A program made the translations under genes and the position numbers. From positions 62,001 to 126,000 of the forward strand of contig JAUIJL010000007.1 of assembly GCA_030431255.1 (NCBI GenBank): a stretch of DNA of 64,000 nt. Direction: 5' to 3'. Positions 27,979 through 38,100 of the stretch are shown here, piece after piece (position 1 is the stretch's first letter; every line of letters starts with the position of its first letter). Origin of the DNA: Thermoanaerobaculia bacterium (GTDB lineage Bacteria > Acidobacteriota > Thermoanaerobaculia > Multivoradales > J023). The notes beneath the pieces were generated by a model, which did no database searches, was not told where the DNA came from, and was given only the letters and a program-made list of their open reading frames with translations.

Positions 27979-29565
27979 TTGAGCCAAGTCCACACCCTTC
28001 GCAGCTACGTCCTCGGCTCCTGGCACGAGGCGTCGAGCGACTTCGTTCCCTTGGTGGATCCGTCGACGGAAGAGGAGATCGCCCGGGCGTCGAGCAGCGG
28101 CATCGACTTCCAGTCGGTGCTCAAATACGCCCGCGAGCATGGGGGTCCGTCCCTGCGGGCCATGACCTTCGCTGAGCGCGCGGCCATGCTCAAAGAGCTC
28201 TCGAAAGCGCTCCGGGACCATCGCGACGAGCTGCTCGAGCTGTCCCGCCGAAACGCCGGCACCACCGATGCGGACGGCGCATTCGACATCGACGGCGCAG
28301 GAGGCACTTTGGCGTATTACGCGTCGGTGGGTAAGAAGCTCGGACATCGCCACGCCTTGGCCGACGACGACGGCACCCAGCTGGCCAAAACCGAAGCGTT
28401 CTGGGCCTGCCACGCGCGGGTGCCGCGTCACGGCGTGGCGGTGGCGATCAACGCCTTCAACTTTCCGGCGTGGGGCCTCGCGGAAAAAGCCGCTTGCGCC
28501 TGGCTGGCGGGCGTGCCGGTGATCGCCAAGCCGGCCACCGCCACCGCCTGGGTGACCGAGCGTTGGGTGGAGATCTTGCTCGAGACCGGCGTGCTGCCGG
28601 ACGGCGCCTTGCAGCTGATTTGCGGCGGCACCGGTGATCTCCTGAGCCATCTCGGATCCCAAGATTTGCTCGCCTTCACCGGCTCGGCCGACACCGCTCT
28701 CAAGCTGCGCGGGGGTGACAATCTGCAGCGCTGCTCCACCCGAGTCAACGTCGAGGCCGACAGCCTGAACACCGCGGTCCTGGCCCCCGGGGTCGGTCCG
28801 GACGACGATCTCTACGGACTTTTCATCAAAGACGTCTGCCGTGAAATCACCCAAAAGACGGGGCAGAAATGCACCGCCATTCGCCGCATCTTCGTGCCCC
28901 GGGATCTATTAGACGCGGTTCAGCACGATCTGGTGGTGCGTCTGCGCAAGACCGTCACCGGCAACCCCGGCGACGAATCCGTGCGCATGGGTCCCTTGGC
29001 CACCGCCCAACAGCTTTTCGACGCCGAGCACGGGGTCGACGAGCTGGAAGGGGACGGCGCGGTCAAGATCTACGGCAGCGGCAAGCGGTGCGACGGAGTC
29101 GGCTCCGAAAAGGGCAAGGGTTTCTTCTTCGGGCCCGTGCTTTTGCGTCTCGACGAGCCCGTCGACGCGGAGCTGGTGCACACCCGCGAGGTCTTCGGCC
29201 CCGTCGCCACCCTCATGCCCTACGACGGCAAAGCCGAACAAGCCGCCCGGTTCGTGGCCCTGGCAGACGGCACCTTGGTGACCTCGGTCTACAGTGACGA
29301 CGCGGCGTGGCTGGCGGAATTCACCGCCGGCGCGAGCCCTTACACCGGCCGAATCTACGTCGGCTCCTCCGGATCCGCGGGTTTCGGCTCCGGCGCCGCC
29401 CTACCCCAATCCCAACACGGCGGCCCGGGAAGGGCCGGTGGCGGCTCGGAGCTCGGAGGATTGGCCGGGCTCGACCCCTACCTGCAACGGATCGCCCTGC
29501 AAGGAGATCGAGCCGTGGTGGAATCATTGCTCGGCGCCGAAACAGAAGATTCCACGACGAGCTAA
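27979..29565 (+). CDS. Aldehyde dehydrogenase of the BoxD/PaaZ type (CoA-linked semialdehyde dehydrogenase)
   Basis: A 528-residue NAD(P)-dependent aldehyde dehydrogenase closest to 3,4-dehydroadipyl-CoA semialdehyde dehydrogenase (BoxD) and to the dehydrogenase half of PaaZ. Catalytic C298 lies in [10 protein letters not shown], general base E259 in NVEADSLN, and N161 in AFNFP. The MaoC hydratase domain of full PaaZ is absent, which favours BoxD-like use in aerobic aromatic (benzoyl-CoA or phenylacetyl-CoA) breakdown. No box or paa genes are adjacent, though a crotonase lies at 38.9 kb. Start is TTG at 27979 with GAGGAG six bases upstream. Confidence 0.85.
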   Translation: MSQVHTLRSYVLGSWHEASSDFVPLVDPSTEEEIARASSSGIDFQSVLKYAREHGGPSLRAMTFAERAAMLKELSKALRDHRDELLELSRRNAGTTDADGAFDIDGAGGTLAYYASVGKKLGHRHALADDDGTQLAKTEAFWACHARVPRHGVAVAINAFNFPAWGLAEKAACAWLAGVPVIAKPATATAWVTERWVEILLETGVLPDGALQLICGGTGDLLSHLGSQDLLAFTGSADTALKLRGGDNLQRCSTRVNVEADSLNTAVLAPGVGPDDDLYGLFIKDVCREITQKTGQKCTAIRRIFVPRDLLDAVQHDLVVRLRKTVTGNPGDESVRMGPLATAQQLFDAEHGVDELEGDGAVKIYGSGKRCDGVGSEKGKGFFFGPVLLRLDEPVDAELVHTREVFGPVATLMPYDGKAEQAARFVALADGTLVTSVYSDDAAWLAEFTAGASPYTGRIYVGSSGSAGFGSGAALPQSQHGGPGRAGGGSELGGLAGLDPYLQRIALQGDRAVVESLLGAETEDSTTS

Positions 29566-29640
29566 GATTCATCCACTCTGGTGTTTCGAGAATCCAGAAG
29601 GCGCGGCGCACCGTTTGGCCCTACCCGCCGGATTCGCCCA

Positions 29641-29680
29641 AAACGTCCGCCGGCTCTCCCAGTCATGACGTTTTTTTTGA
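29641..29680 (+). terminator. Candidate terminator after the dehydrogenase gene
   Basis: AACGTC and GACGTT can pair around a 19-base partly structured loop, and are followed by a T8 run. Weak stem, so uncertain. Confidence 0.35.
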
Positions 29681-29686
29681 ATCCGC

Positions 29687-30106
29687 CTATTTTTTCTTGA
29701 ATTTGGTGATCATTTGACGGCTGTAGGCCACTTTCCACCGGCCGTCGTCGAGGATCATCTTCCAGGCGTTGGGCTTGCGGGTGCCGTCTTTAAGCACCAA
29801 TAGGCCGATCCACACACATTCGATCTCACACGGGGTCTTTTGGGTGATTTTGACCTCGCCGAAACCACCGCCCTGGGTAATCTCGTCGTGCAGCCCTTGC
29901 ATCACCCGAGGCACGACCTGGAGCTCTTCCGGCTTGAGGTGGGCGGTGTAGATCTGCTCCCGCGCTTGGTCGAAGTCACCGGTTTCGAGCCGGCGATAGT
30001 GCTGTTTCAACACCGCCAGCGGCTCGCCGGAGGCGAGGGCCGGCAGGGGAGCCAAGAGCCATGCGACGCAGAGCACTAGGGTCGAGAGCATCAGTTGTTG
30101 TTTCAT
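29687..30106 (-). CDS. Small secreted protein, NTF2-like (DUF4864/DUF4878-type) fold suspected
   Basis: A 139-residue protein with a signal peptide (MLSTLVLCVAWLLAPLPALASG) and a compact mature domain of about 113 residues. The order of a helical front (VLKQHYRRLETGDFDQARE) and later strands ending in WKVAYSRQMI resembles NTF2-like periplasmic domains. Two cysteines (CEIEC) sit close together and may form a disulfide. It lies 40 bases after the sigma-54 activator on the same strand and may be cotranscribed. Function unknown. Confidence 0.65.
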   Translation of the reverse strand: MKQQLMLSTLVLCVAWLLAPLPALASGEPLAVLKQHYRRLETGDFDQAREQIYTAHLKPEELQVVPRVMQGLHDEITQGGGFGEVKITQKTPCEIECVWIGLLVLKDGTRKPNAWKMILDDGRWKVAYSRQMITKFKKK

Positions 30107-30146
30107 CGCGGGTAGATTCTCTTTTCGGTGTGGGTTCGGCAGTCCG

Positions 30147-33100
30147 TCAAAGTCCGTCGTCTTCCAACTCTTTGCGCCAACGTCGGTAAGTGGGTGGCGA
30201 GACGCCCATCAGAGCCGCGGCTCCGGACGGATGATCGTCGTATTTCTCGACCACCAGCTGCAACAGCTCGTGGCGCGATTTCCCCAACAGATCGACCCCG
30301 CCGTAGCCATGGCTGAGCAGAGCGCTCAGGTGGGGCACCACCCGCTGCCATTGGGGCCACCGGGGGGAGAAGGTGCTCTGCGCCTGCTGCAACCGGCGGC
30401 GGTAAGTGGTTTCGGGCATGCCCAAAAGGGTGGCACCTCGGCTGGCGACCCCTTCGGCCGCGGCATCGGCGGCGAGCATGAGGTCGTCGGCCAGCCAGGT
30501 CCCCAAAGGCGGACGCACCTCCCCGGTGGTGGACAGCTGGTAACCCAGCTCATTTCGCAGCGCCGACCAAACCTCGGATATTCCAACCCCGTTGGGGTGT
30601 GAGGCCGAGCCGCCCCCGATGCCCGCGGGCGCGCCGAATGCCGACACGCCTTCCCCCAACGACGGAAGAGCTGGGGCGACCTCGGAGTCCCTGGGAGCGC
30701 TTTCGGAGAACGTTGGAGCCGTCGGTGGGCTCACGATCGGAATGGACGGGGTCGGAATGGACGGGGCCGGAATAGCCGGGGTCGGGGCCTCGGCAAAGAA
30801 TCGGGGATCCGTAGGCACCTCGGGGGTCGGCGCGGAATGGAACGCGGCATGCCCGGGCGGTGGGGTCGGTGATGGCGCCCCGGGCGCGGTCTCCCCCGAT
30901 GGCCAAGCACCGGAGCCCGGCCATGCTCCCGTCGCCAGGGCCTCCGGAGGCGCCTTCGTCCGCACCGCCGTCTGGATCGTTTCGGAGGTCAGGCCGCCGG
31001 ATTGATGATCCGCGAGACCCAGCTCCTCCATGCCGATATGGCTGCTCTCACAGAGGATCACCGCCCGCAACAAGCGATTTTCCAGCTCTCGAACGTTGCC
31101 CGGCCACGGGTAGGAGCGGATGCGGGCCTCCGCTTGGCTGGTGAGCCCTCGGATCGGCTTGCGATAGCGCTCCACGAACCGACGCAGGAAGTGCTCGGTC
31201 AACGCCACCACATCCTCGGGCCTGCGGCCGAGGGGCGGCACCTTCAAATGCACCACGTTCAATCGATGGTAGAGATCTCCCCGGAATCGACCGGCGGCCA
31301 CCTCCGCCGCCAAATTGCGATGGGTCACGGCGATCAAGCGAGCGTTCACCGTGCGCGAGCGGTTGGCGCCCACCGGGGTGATCTGCTTTTCCTGCACGAA
31401 GCGCAGCAGCTTGCTTTGCACCTCCAAGGGCAGCTCGCCGATCTCGTCGAGAATTAGGGTGCCGCCGTCGGCCTCGGCCAATCGACCGAAAGACCGCCGC
31501 TCCGCCCCGGTATACGCCCCCTTTTCATGACCGAAGAGCTCGCTGTCGATCAACGACGCGGCGATCGCCCCACAGTCGACCACGATCGGTTGACGCTCCC
31601 GTCGCGGGCTCATTTCGTGCACCAAGCGAGCGACCACCTCTTTGCCCGTGCCGCTCTCCCCGGACACCAATACGGTGACGTCCGTGGGCGCCACCCGCCG
31701 CACCACGTCCAGGATCTCGCCCATCTCCGGAGAGCGATGCACCAGCTCCACCCGCTGTCGGGCGTCCCGCAGCTCCTTGAGCTCGTTTTCCAGCCGACGA
31801 CGCTCCTCCGCTTGGCGCTGCCGATCCCGTTCGGCCAAGTGGATGCGATCCAGGGCCGCCGCCAGCTGGCCGCCGAGGGCGTCCAAGAACACCCGGTCCG
31901 AGGCGTCGAGGTCCGGCCCCTCGCCGCCGAGGGTGAGCAGCAACGCCCCGAGCGCCGAGCCCGGGCGGGGAGCCCGGCTGCCGTCGGAGGACGTACCGTC
32001 CGCCGACAGGGGGATCACCAGGGTTCTGCCCCCTTCGCGATGGGCCTTTTCTTCCGTTTCGCCCGTTCGTTGAGCTCGCCCGATCAGCCCCAGCTCACCG
32101 CCCTTGAGGGCAAACGCGCCGCTGGACCCTCGGCCCGGGCGGCGACGGGCCACCCCTGCCAGCAGCTTGGGCTCGTCGTCGAGCAGGGAGACCAAGGCCA
32201 CCCGTCGAGGCTCGAAGGTTGCCGCCAGGTGATCGATGGCGCGGATCGCCAAGGTGCCGAGATCGGGGCTTGTGGCCACCAGTCGGACCATGTCCCAAAG
32301 CAGGAGCATGTTGCGATAGTCCTTGCTCTGGTCGGCGGTGAAAATGCCCACTAGGCGATCGTGATGGCGCCCGGGCTCGAGCTCCGAATCGGCACCCCAA
32401 AACACAATCGGATGGCTGCCCGACCGTTTGGCGTCTCCGAGGGCGGCGTCGGCCCGTTGGACGAGCTCCTGGGCGATCTCTCCCGAGCCTCCCACCAACG
32501 AATCTTCGAGCTGGGCAATGCCGACACAAAAACCCAATCTCAGCTCACCGTCCAAATAGGGCGCCGAGACCAGCTGCTCGAGCAGCTTTTCGGCCAAAAT
32601 CGCCACCACCGACGGCGGGGCGTCTTCCAGGGTCACGGCAAAGACCGCCCCGCCGTAACGGTGCACCCGATTGACCCGGCCGGTGGCGTCTTCCAGCCGC
32701 TCGGCGATCTCGCGGATAACCCGATCTCCCGACGGCCGACCGAATCGCCGATTGACGTGAATCAGATCGTCGGGATTGACCAACATGAGGGCCAACGGGC
32801 GACCCCCTCGCCGCGACCGGCGGATCGCCCGAATCAACGTGCTCTGGAAATCGGCGCGGCCGGGCAAGGTGGTCACCGGATCGCGCATCACCGCGTCCGC
32901 GCGTCGGCAGAACCACACCAGCTCGGCGGCGAAATCGAGCACCCGCGGGGTCGGTCCCTCGCCGGTGGAAAGCTGTTCCAAATCCGGTGGATCGACACCC
33001 GGTCCCGAATCGATGCCGATCCAAAAGGTAACGGCGGTAAACGCGGCGCTGTAGAAGTCACGCACCGGCGGGCTCGTGCGCTCCCCACCGATCAGGCGGG

Positions 33101-33359
33101 TGACGCTGAAGAGATGACACCCCGGCTGCCGACTGTCGAATCGGATCACCGGCGCGGCGCCGGCTCCTCCCAGAGCCGACAGCGCCTGACGGACATCGGA
33201 CGCCTCCGCCAGCTCGGGAACCGCGGGCGCGTTCTGGCCGTGAGCCAACACCGCCTCCGCGTCGTCGGTCGGGGGCAAGCATAGGCTCAGCTTCTTGACG
33301 CCCCACAATCGGCGGAGCACCCCTGCTTGGGAAATAAGAAGCGCGTTGGCATCAGACAC
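30147..33359 (-). CDS. Sigma-54-dependent activator with degenerate GGDEF, GAF and two Fis-type HTH motifs
   Basis: A 1070-residue regulator. Residues 1-150 are unassigned. A GGDEF-fold domain (about 158-320) has the catalytic motif changed to GGAVF (236-240), so it should not make c-di-GMP. A GAF-like domain (350-505) and coiled segment (508-540) lead to an AAA+ sigma-54 interaction domain (542-780): Walker A GESGTGKE, GAYTGA loop in place of the usual GAFTGA, and Walker B LILDEIGEL. A proline-rich linker with PSIP repeats precedes two Fis-like helix-turn-helix motifs, LLGMPETTYRRRLQQ and LMGVSPPTYRRWRKE at the very C-terminus. It activates RNA polymerase-sigma-54 promoters; targets are unknown. 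It is divergent from the beta-helix protein gene. Confidence 0.9.
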   Translation of the reverse strand: MSDANALLISQAGVLRRLWGVKKLSLCLPPTDDAEAVLAHGQNAPAVPELAEASDVRQALSALGGAGAAPVIRFDSRQPGCHLFSVTRLIGGERTSPPVRDFYSAAFTAVTFWIGIDSGPGVDPPDLEQLSTGEGPTPRVLDFAAELVWFCRRADAVMRDPVTTLPGRADFQSTLIRAIRRSRRGGRPLALMLVNPDDLIHVNRRFGRPSGDRVIREIAERLEDATGRVNRVHRYGGAVFAVTLEDAPPSVVAILAEKLLEQLVSAPYLDGELRLGFCVGIAQLEDSLVGGSGEIAQELVQRADAALGDAKRSGSHPIVFWGADSELEPGRHHDRLVGIFTADQSKDYRNMLLLWDMVRLVATSPDLGTLAIRAIDHLAATFEPRRVALVSLLDDEPKLLAGVARRRPGRGSSGAFALKGGELGLIGRAQRTGETEEKAHREGGRTLVIPLSADGTSSDGSRAPRPGSALGALLLTLGGEGPDLDASDRVFLDALGGQLAAALDRIHLAERDRQRQAEERRRLENELKELRDARQRVELVHRSPEMGEILDVVRRVAPTDVTVLVSGESGTGKEVVARLVHEMSPRRERQPIVVDCGAIAASLIDSELFGHEKGAYTGAERRSFGRLAEADGGTLILDEIGELPLEVQSKLLRFVQEKQITPVGANRSRTVNARLIAVTHRNLAAEVAAGRFRGDLYHRLNVVHLKVPPLGRRPEDVVALTEHFLRRFVERYRKPIRGLTSQAEARIRSYPWPGNVRELENRLLRAVILCESSHIGMEELGLADHQSGGLTSETIQTAVRTKAPPEALATGAWPGSGAWPSGETAPGAPSPTPPPGHAAFHSAPTPEVPTDPRFFAEAPTPAIPAPSIPTPSIPIVSPPTAPTFSESAPRDSEVAPALPSLGEGVSAFGAPAGIGGGSASHPNGVGISEVWSALRNELGYQLSTTGEVRPPLGTWLADDLMLAADAAAEGVASRGATLLGMPETTYRRRLQQAQSTFSPRWPQWQRVVPHLSALLSHGYGGVDLLGKSRHELLQLVVEKYDDHPSGAAALMGVSPPTYRRWRKELEDDGL

Positions 33360-33590
33360 GATTAAGCGATCTTCCTCGGGACGCGAGCGCGCGCGGAAAA
33401 ACGCGCGCCGATCAAGCCTCGGTCATGATACCCCAGCCCTCGAAGCGCCGGATCGGAGGGAATCTCAGATTTTTTCGAAAGCTTGAAGGGGTTGGGCTCT
33501 TTAGAGCGCGTGGGTTGTCGACGGGGCGGCCGCGAGGTGCGGCACGCCCTAAATCATCACCCATCGACCCCATTCATTTGGAGAGACATC

Positions 33591-34961
33591 ATGCATTTCA
33601 AGCTCAGCCTACGGGCTTTCTTACCCGCTCTGCTCCTCGCCTTGGTCACGGCCGGCCAAGCCGACGCTACCGTGACCGTTTGTTTGAGCGGCCCTAATTG
33701 TCAAAGCTGGCCCGTATCGAGCGCCGGCGATCAGCAATTTACGGAGCTACAAGACGCCTTCAATCACATCAGCAGCACCACCCATCGCAACACCACCGCT
33801 TTCGTCTACCTATCCCCCGGTCTCTACAGCAACCAGAACAGCTCCCAATATATGACCATCTCCAACCGGGTCTGGCGTCCCTCTTGCCAAACGCGATCCG
33901 GCTATACCGGATTCCGACTGGCCAATCGCACCGCGCCGACCACCATCCAAGGTACCGGCTCGCAGCCGTCCGCGGTGCAAATCTGGGCCAAGGTGCCGGA
34001 TCACTTGCTGCAAAACCCGGTCTATCACGTGTCGGGTCCGGTCGTGCTTTACAAGATTTTTCACGGTCTCGGCTTCGACTCCAACGACCAGGTGACCTTG
34101 ACCAACCTTTCGGTGATTTCCGACGGCGGATTCACCGAAAACGGCGCGGGCGATGCCACTATCTACACCCGACGCACCGACTTGGTAGTCGACAACAGCT
34201 TGGTGCTCGCCAACAAAGGCAAATCGAATTGTCTGCGAAAGTTTTCCGGCGACGATTTTGTGCCCGGACCGGTTTTCGGCCCTTCCTCGAGCCTCTATCT
34301 CGATCAGGAAGGCATCGTCGTCGACGAGGCCGAGCTCACCCTCTTCCACACCGTGGTCGGCGGCAACATCCACACCGGGGTCATGGTCCTGAACGGAGCG
34401 ACCGCCAACGTCGGCGAGAGCCTGGTCCGCGGCAACGGTTGGGACAGCAATCACTTCCAACCCAACCACTCGGGCCACGGCATCACGTCCTTCTACCATT
34501 CGACCCAAGCGGCTTGCTTCGAGGGGGATACCCAGGTCGACGTCGACCGCAGCACGGTGATCGCCAATACCGGCGTCGGCGTGCTGTTGCGCGGCGACTA
34601 CAGCGGCACCGACCAACTGATTTCCGACAGCAACCTATCCCAAAATCAGAGCTGGGGATTCGCCGTCACCGGTGGCTGGGCACCGGGCATCACCGAGCTG
34701 CGCAACGGCAGCGACATTCAAGCCCTGGGCAATCAATACGGCAGCACGGGTGTGCGCTTCGAGGACCTGATCATCGACAACTCCAGCTCGATCACCATCG
34801 ACAACCCCTACACCACGTCTAACGTCACCGGTGCTCACCGTATCTTTCAAGTCACCGAGCCGGACGGTAACCCGTGGAATTCCAACAACCGTTGGGAGCA
34901 GCTGAAAGCGGTGGGCAGCGCCGTCGGCGGCCAGACCCGCGACTGTCCGTCGGGTTTCTAG
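33591..34961 (+). CDS. Secreted right-handed parallel beta-helix protein
   Basis: A 456-residue exported protein. Start 33591 follows GGAGAG at a good distance and begins with a signal peptide (FLPALLLALVTAGQADA). The mature part opens like a pectin-lyase-fold protein (FTELQDAFNHISSTTHRNTTAFVYLSPG) and continues in short repeated turns (TLTNLSVISDGG, TANVGESLVRGNG, DVDRSTVIANTG, DQLISDSNLSQN), as in polysaccharide-active or surface beta-helix proteins. No catalytic residues could be pinned down. The sigma-54 activator is transcribed away from it, 231 bases upstream, and could be its regulator, but no -24/-12 element was recognised. Confidence 0.75.
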   Translation: MHFKLSLRAFLPALLLALVTAGQADATVTVCLSGPNCQSWPVSSAGDQQFTELQDAFNHISSTTHRNTTAFVYLSPGLYSNQNSSQYMTISNRVWRPSCQTRSGYTGFRLANRTAPTTIQGTGSQPSAVQIWAKVPDHLLQNPVYHVSGPVVLYKIFHGLGFDSNDQVTLTNLSVISDGGFTENGAGDATIYTRRTDLVVDNSLVLANKGKSNCLRKFSGDDFVPGPVFGPSSSLYLDQEGIVVDEAELTLFHTVVGGNIHTGVMVLNGATANVGESLVRGNGWDSNHFQPNHSGHGITSFYHSTQAACFEGDTQVDVDRSTVIANTGVGVLLRGDYSGTDQLISDSNLSQNQSWGFAVTGGWAPGITELRNGSDIQALGNQYGSTGVRFEDLIIDNSSSITIDNPYTTSNVTGAHRIFQVTEPDGNPWNSNNRWEQLKAVGSAVGGQTRDCPSGF

Positions 34962-34980
34962 GCCGCACCGCATCTAGGAC

Positions 34981-35015
34981 GACCCCGCCCGGGTCGAATG
35001 GATCCGGGCGGGATC
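34981..35015 (+). terminator. Hairpin after the beta-helix gene
   Basis: Nine-pair stem CCCGCCCGG / CCGGGCGGG with an 11-base loop, 20 bases after the stop codon. No T-run follows, so termination by it is uncertain. Confidence 0.5.
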
Positions 35016-35047
35016 GAGGATGCAAACCCATCAGCATCCAAGCCATC

Positions 35048-35109
35048 AACCCCGGATCCCACGACCCGCGAGCGGAAGAAGGAAACTCGCGAGGGTTGGA
35101 TCCGGGGTT
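35048..35109. terminator. Long stem-loop between convergent genes
   Basis: Perfect 12-base arms AACCCCGGATCC / GGATCCGGGGTT enclose a second stem (ACCCGCGAG against CTCGC plus GGGT, with a two-base bulge). It separates the convergent beta-helix and VWA genes and likely stops transcripts from both. Confidence 0.7.
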
Positions 35110-35114
35110 TGCCT

Positions 35115-38100
35115 TCAGGGCGCGCAGGCCGAGAAGTCGTCCATCTCCACGGTCAAGGTCTTGGTGCCGTGGTAAGACACCACATTCATGCCCACCAGGG
35201 GTGAAGCCCCGAGATCCACCGCGATGACGCCCTGGGTGCCGCCCGCCGGTCGACGCCAGGTGGTGCCGCCGTCGGTAGAATATTCGACCGTGTAGGTATT
35301 GCCGCTGCGCTCGATCGCCAGCCGCACGGGCGAGCCGGCGCCGAAGAGGTTCGAGCCCAGGGCCACGTCACCCGTGCTGCCGAAACCGGTGCGAGCCCGG
35401 AACTGCAGGGCGGGACCGGAGCCGGCGAAGTCCGGCACCACCTGGACCATGATCCGGGCGTCTAGGGGATCGAGCCCCGCACGGACCATCAGACCGCCCT
35501 TGCGGTAAGCGCCACCCTCATCCTTGGTGAAGCCGTCCACATCGACCTCGGCGCGGAAATCACCCGCCAACGTGCGGTAGACGAAGACCCCGTTGTCGGT
35601 GCCGGCGTAAGCGGTGGTGCCGTTGCCGTCGATCTTCAAAGTGCCGTCGGACTCTTCCACGTAACCTTGGTCCGCGTCGCCGAGGAAAACCGAATCCCAA
35701 GCGCCGTCGAGCACGCCGTCGTCGAAGGAGTCGGTCACGCAGCCTGCCAAGGGACCGCCGGTGGCGACGAAACCGAAGTCCGCGCCGGATCTCACCTGCC
35801 AGGCCGCGAGGGTCATCGCCGCCGACGTGCCCGGACCGTTCGGACCGCTGGTGTTGACGTGTCCGGTCAAGCCGGAGTCGTCCACGGTGAGGGTCACGGC
35901 GCCGGCCGGCACGTTGAGCATGTAGGAGCCGTCGACGGCGGTGACGGTGGAGACTCCGCCCGCGCTGACCGGCACACCCGCCAGACCGGGCTCGCCGGCG
36001 CCGGCGCTGCCGTCACCGTCGAGGTCGTCGAACAATCGGCCGGTGATGAGGGCGCCTCGGGGCCGGCCGCAGCTCATCGCGGTCAGCAGCGAGCGACCCT
36101 CCTGCCGCAGACCCGCGGCGTCGGTGCCGCCGAAGACCTGACCTTCGGTGTACCAAGCCGCGTAGTCCTGGAGCCCTTCCGGCAACACCGGCGGGAAGTC
36201 GACACTGCCGCGGGGCACCATGGAAAAGATGCGCAGATCCCCATGCTGGTCGCGCAGGGCGCGGATCGAATCCATGGTGTCGGCCAAGACTTGGCCGGCA
36301 AAGGTACCGATTTGGGTGTTGTAGTCGCCCATCCAGGAAACCGCTCCCGAGGGCAAGAAGTCGCCGCTACCGTCCTTCAGACCGATGCCAGACACCAGCG
36401 CCTCCTCGTAGGCTGCCGGGCCTTCGCCGTAAATGTCGATGTTGGCCAGGCCGTCGGACGCCCAGATCACCACCATGCCGTGGGACGGATCACCGGAGCC
36501 CTGGAAGAGATCGCGGGCCTTCTCAAATCCCAGAGCCGCCGGGCTGGTGGTTTGGGGATGGTAGGGATCGAGTATCGGTAGGCCGGAGGCGCGCAAGAGG
36601 CCGTCCAGCTCCGCGGGCTCCGTGAAGGCGGATTCCACTTGCGCCGAGCTCAGCATATTGACGCCCGCATCGTCACCGCCCTCCACGCTCAACATGGCGA
36701 CCCGGGTGTCACCGTCGCGCAGGGCCAGACCCGCATTGATCTCCAACAAGCCTTCGATCACCGCGTCGAGCTTGCTCATCTCGCCGTCGATCGGCCGCGC
36801 CATGGAGTCGGAACGATCCACCACATAGAGCACATCCAAGCCCGCGTCGGCATCGCACGGCAGCGGATTGGGCGATGGACGGAATTGGGACGGACGACAG
36901 AGGCCGAAACCGTCGAAAGCTACGGTCATCGGCGTGGACTCGTCGTAGGAGGTAACGGTCGGTCCTACCCACATCTGCTCACCGACCTCGATCACGGTGC
37001 TGCCGCCGGTGCCGCCCAAGGGCTGAATCCAGCTATCGCCGCGGTCGGTGGAGTAGTAGACGGAGAACACATCACCCCGGCGCTGGATGGCCACCCTCAC
37101 GGGCAGCTTGATGCCTGGCACGGTGGAGCCCACCTCGTAGGCCAGGAGGTCGGTGCCCCGGGCGTCGAATTGCAGGGACGGACGAGCCGGCTCACCGGGA
37201 TCCGCGGACGGGTGGTGAGGCACGTATTGCACCATCACCCGAGGCGCGTTCGCCTGGAGACCCGCTCGCACCGTCAAACCGCCCTTTCGGTATTGACCGC
37301 CTTCGTCCACGGGCACGTCGACGATATCCAGCTCGACCCGGAAATCGCCGGTGGTGATCTGGTGTAGGAAAGCCCCGTGATCCGCGGCGTGGTAAGCCTC
37401 GGAGCCGGTTCCGCTGAGCAAAAGATGGCCGTTCGACGCCACCGACGAGCTGCCGTTGCCCAAATCGGCGGCCTGCCAATCGGAGCTCAGCCCAGCGTCG
37501 AATTCTTCTTGGCAGCAGCCGCGTCCACCGGCCACACAGGCGGTGGTCGGCGAGTCGGGCTCGCAGGAATCCACGATGCCGTTGCCGTTTTCGTCCGGCT
37601 CGCCGGGATTCTCCGCGGCAGAGCAGGGATCGGGCTCAGGACCGCTTCCACCGCCGCCACCGCCACCGCCGCCACCGCCACCACCGCCGCCACCACCACC
37701 GCCTCCGCCGCCTCCGCCACCACCACCGCTACCGGTGGGAGGACCGTAGATCCGGAGGTTGTCGATGGCGCCGGCAAAGGAATTGGTGCCGGATTGCAGG
37801 GAGCTGATGCGAATGCGGACGTCGCCGGAGCCGTCACCCACGTAGGTGAATCCCACGGCGGGAGTCAAATCCTGGCCGTTCGGACCGCCGACCCAGGCAC
37901 CGGGGTGGTGGGTGTGGTCGGCCAACACGGAGCCGTCCTCGCGCAGGATCTCGATCACCAACGCGTCGTCGGCCTCCGTCGCCCGGGTGCATTGCGCCCA
38001 AACCGACGGCCCCGCGTCGAAGGAAACGCTGTAGGACTTGCCCGCGTCGTTGGCGCTGACGCCGGTGTCGAGCTCCAGGGCGTTGGGTGCCGTGGTGGAG

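Noticed and set aside
37456-37749. Plus-strand polyproline open frame
   Set aside because: It is the complement of the glycine tract of the VWA gene and has no start signal or homology.
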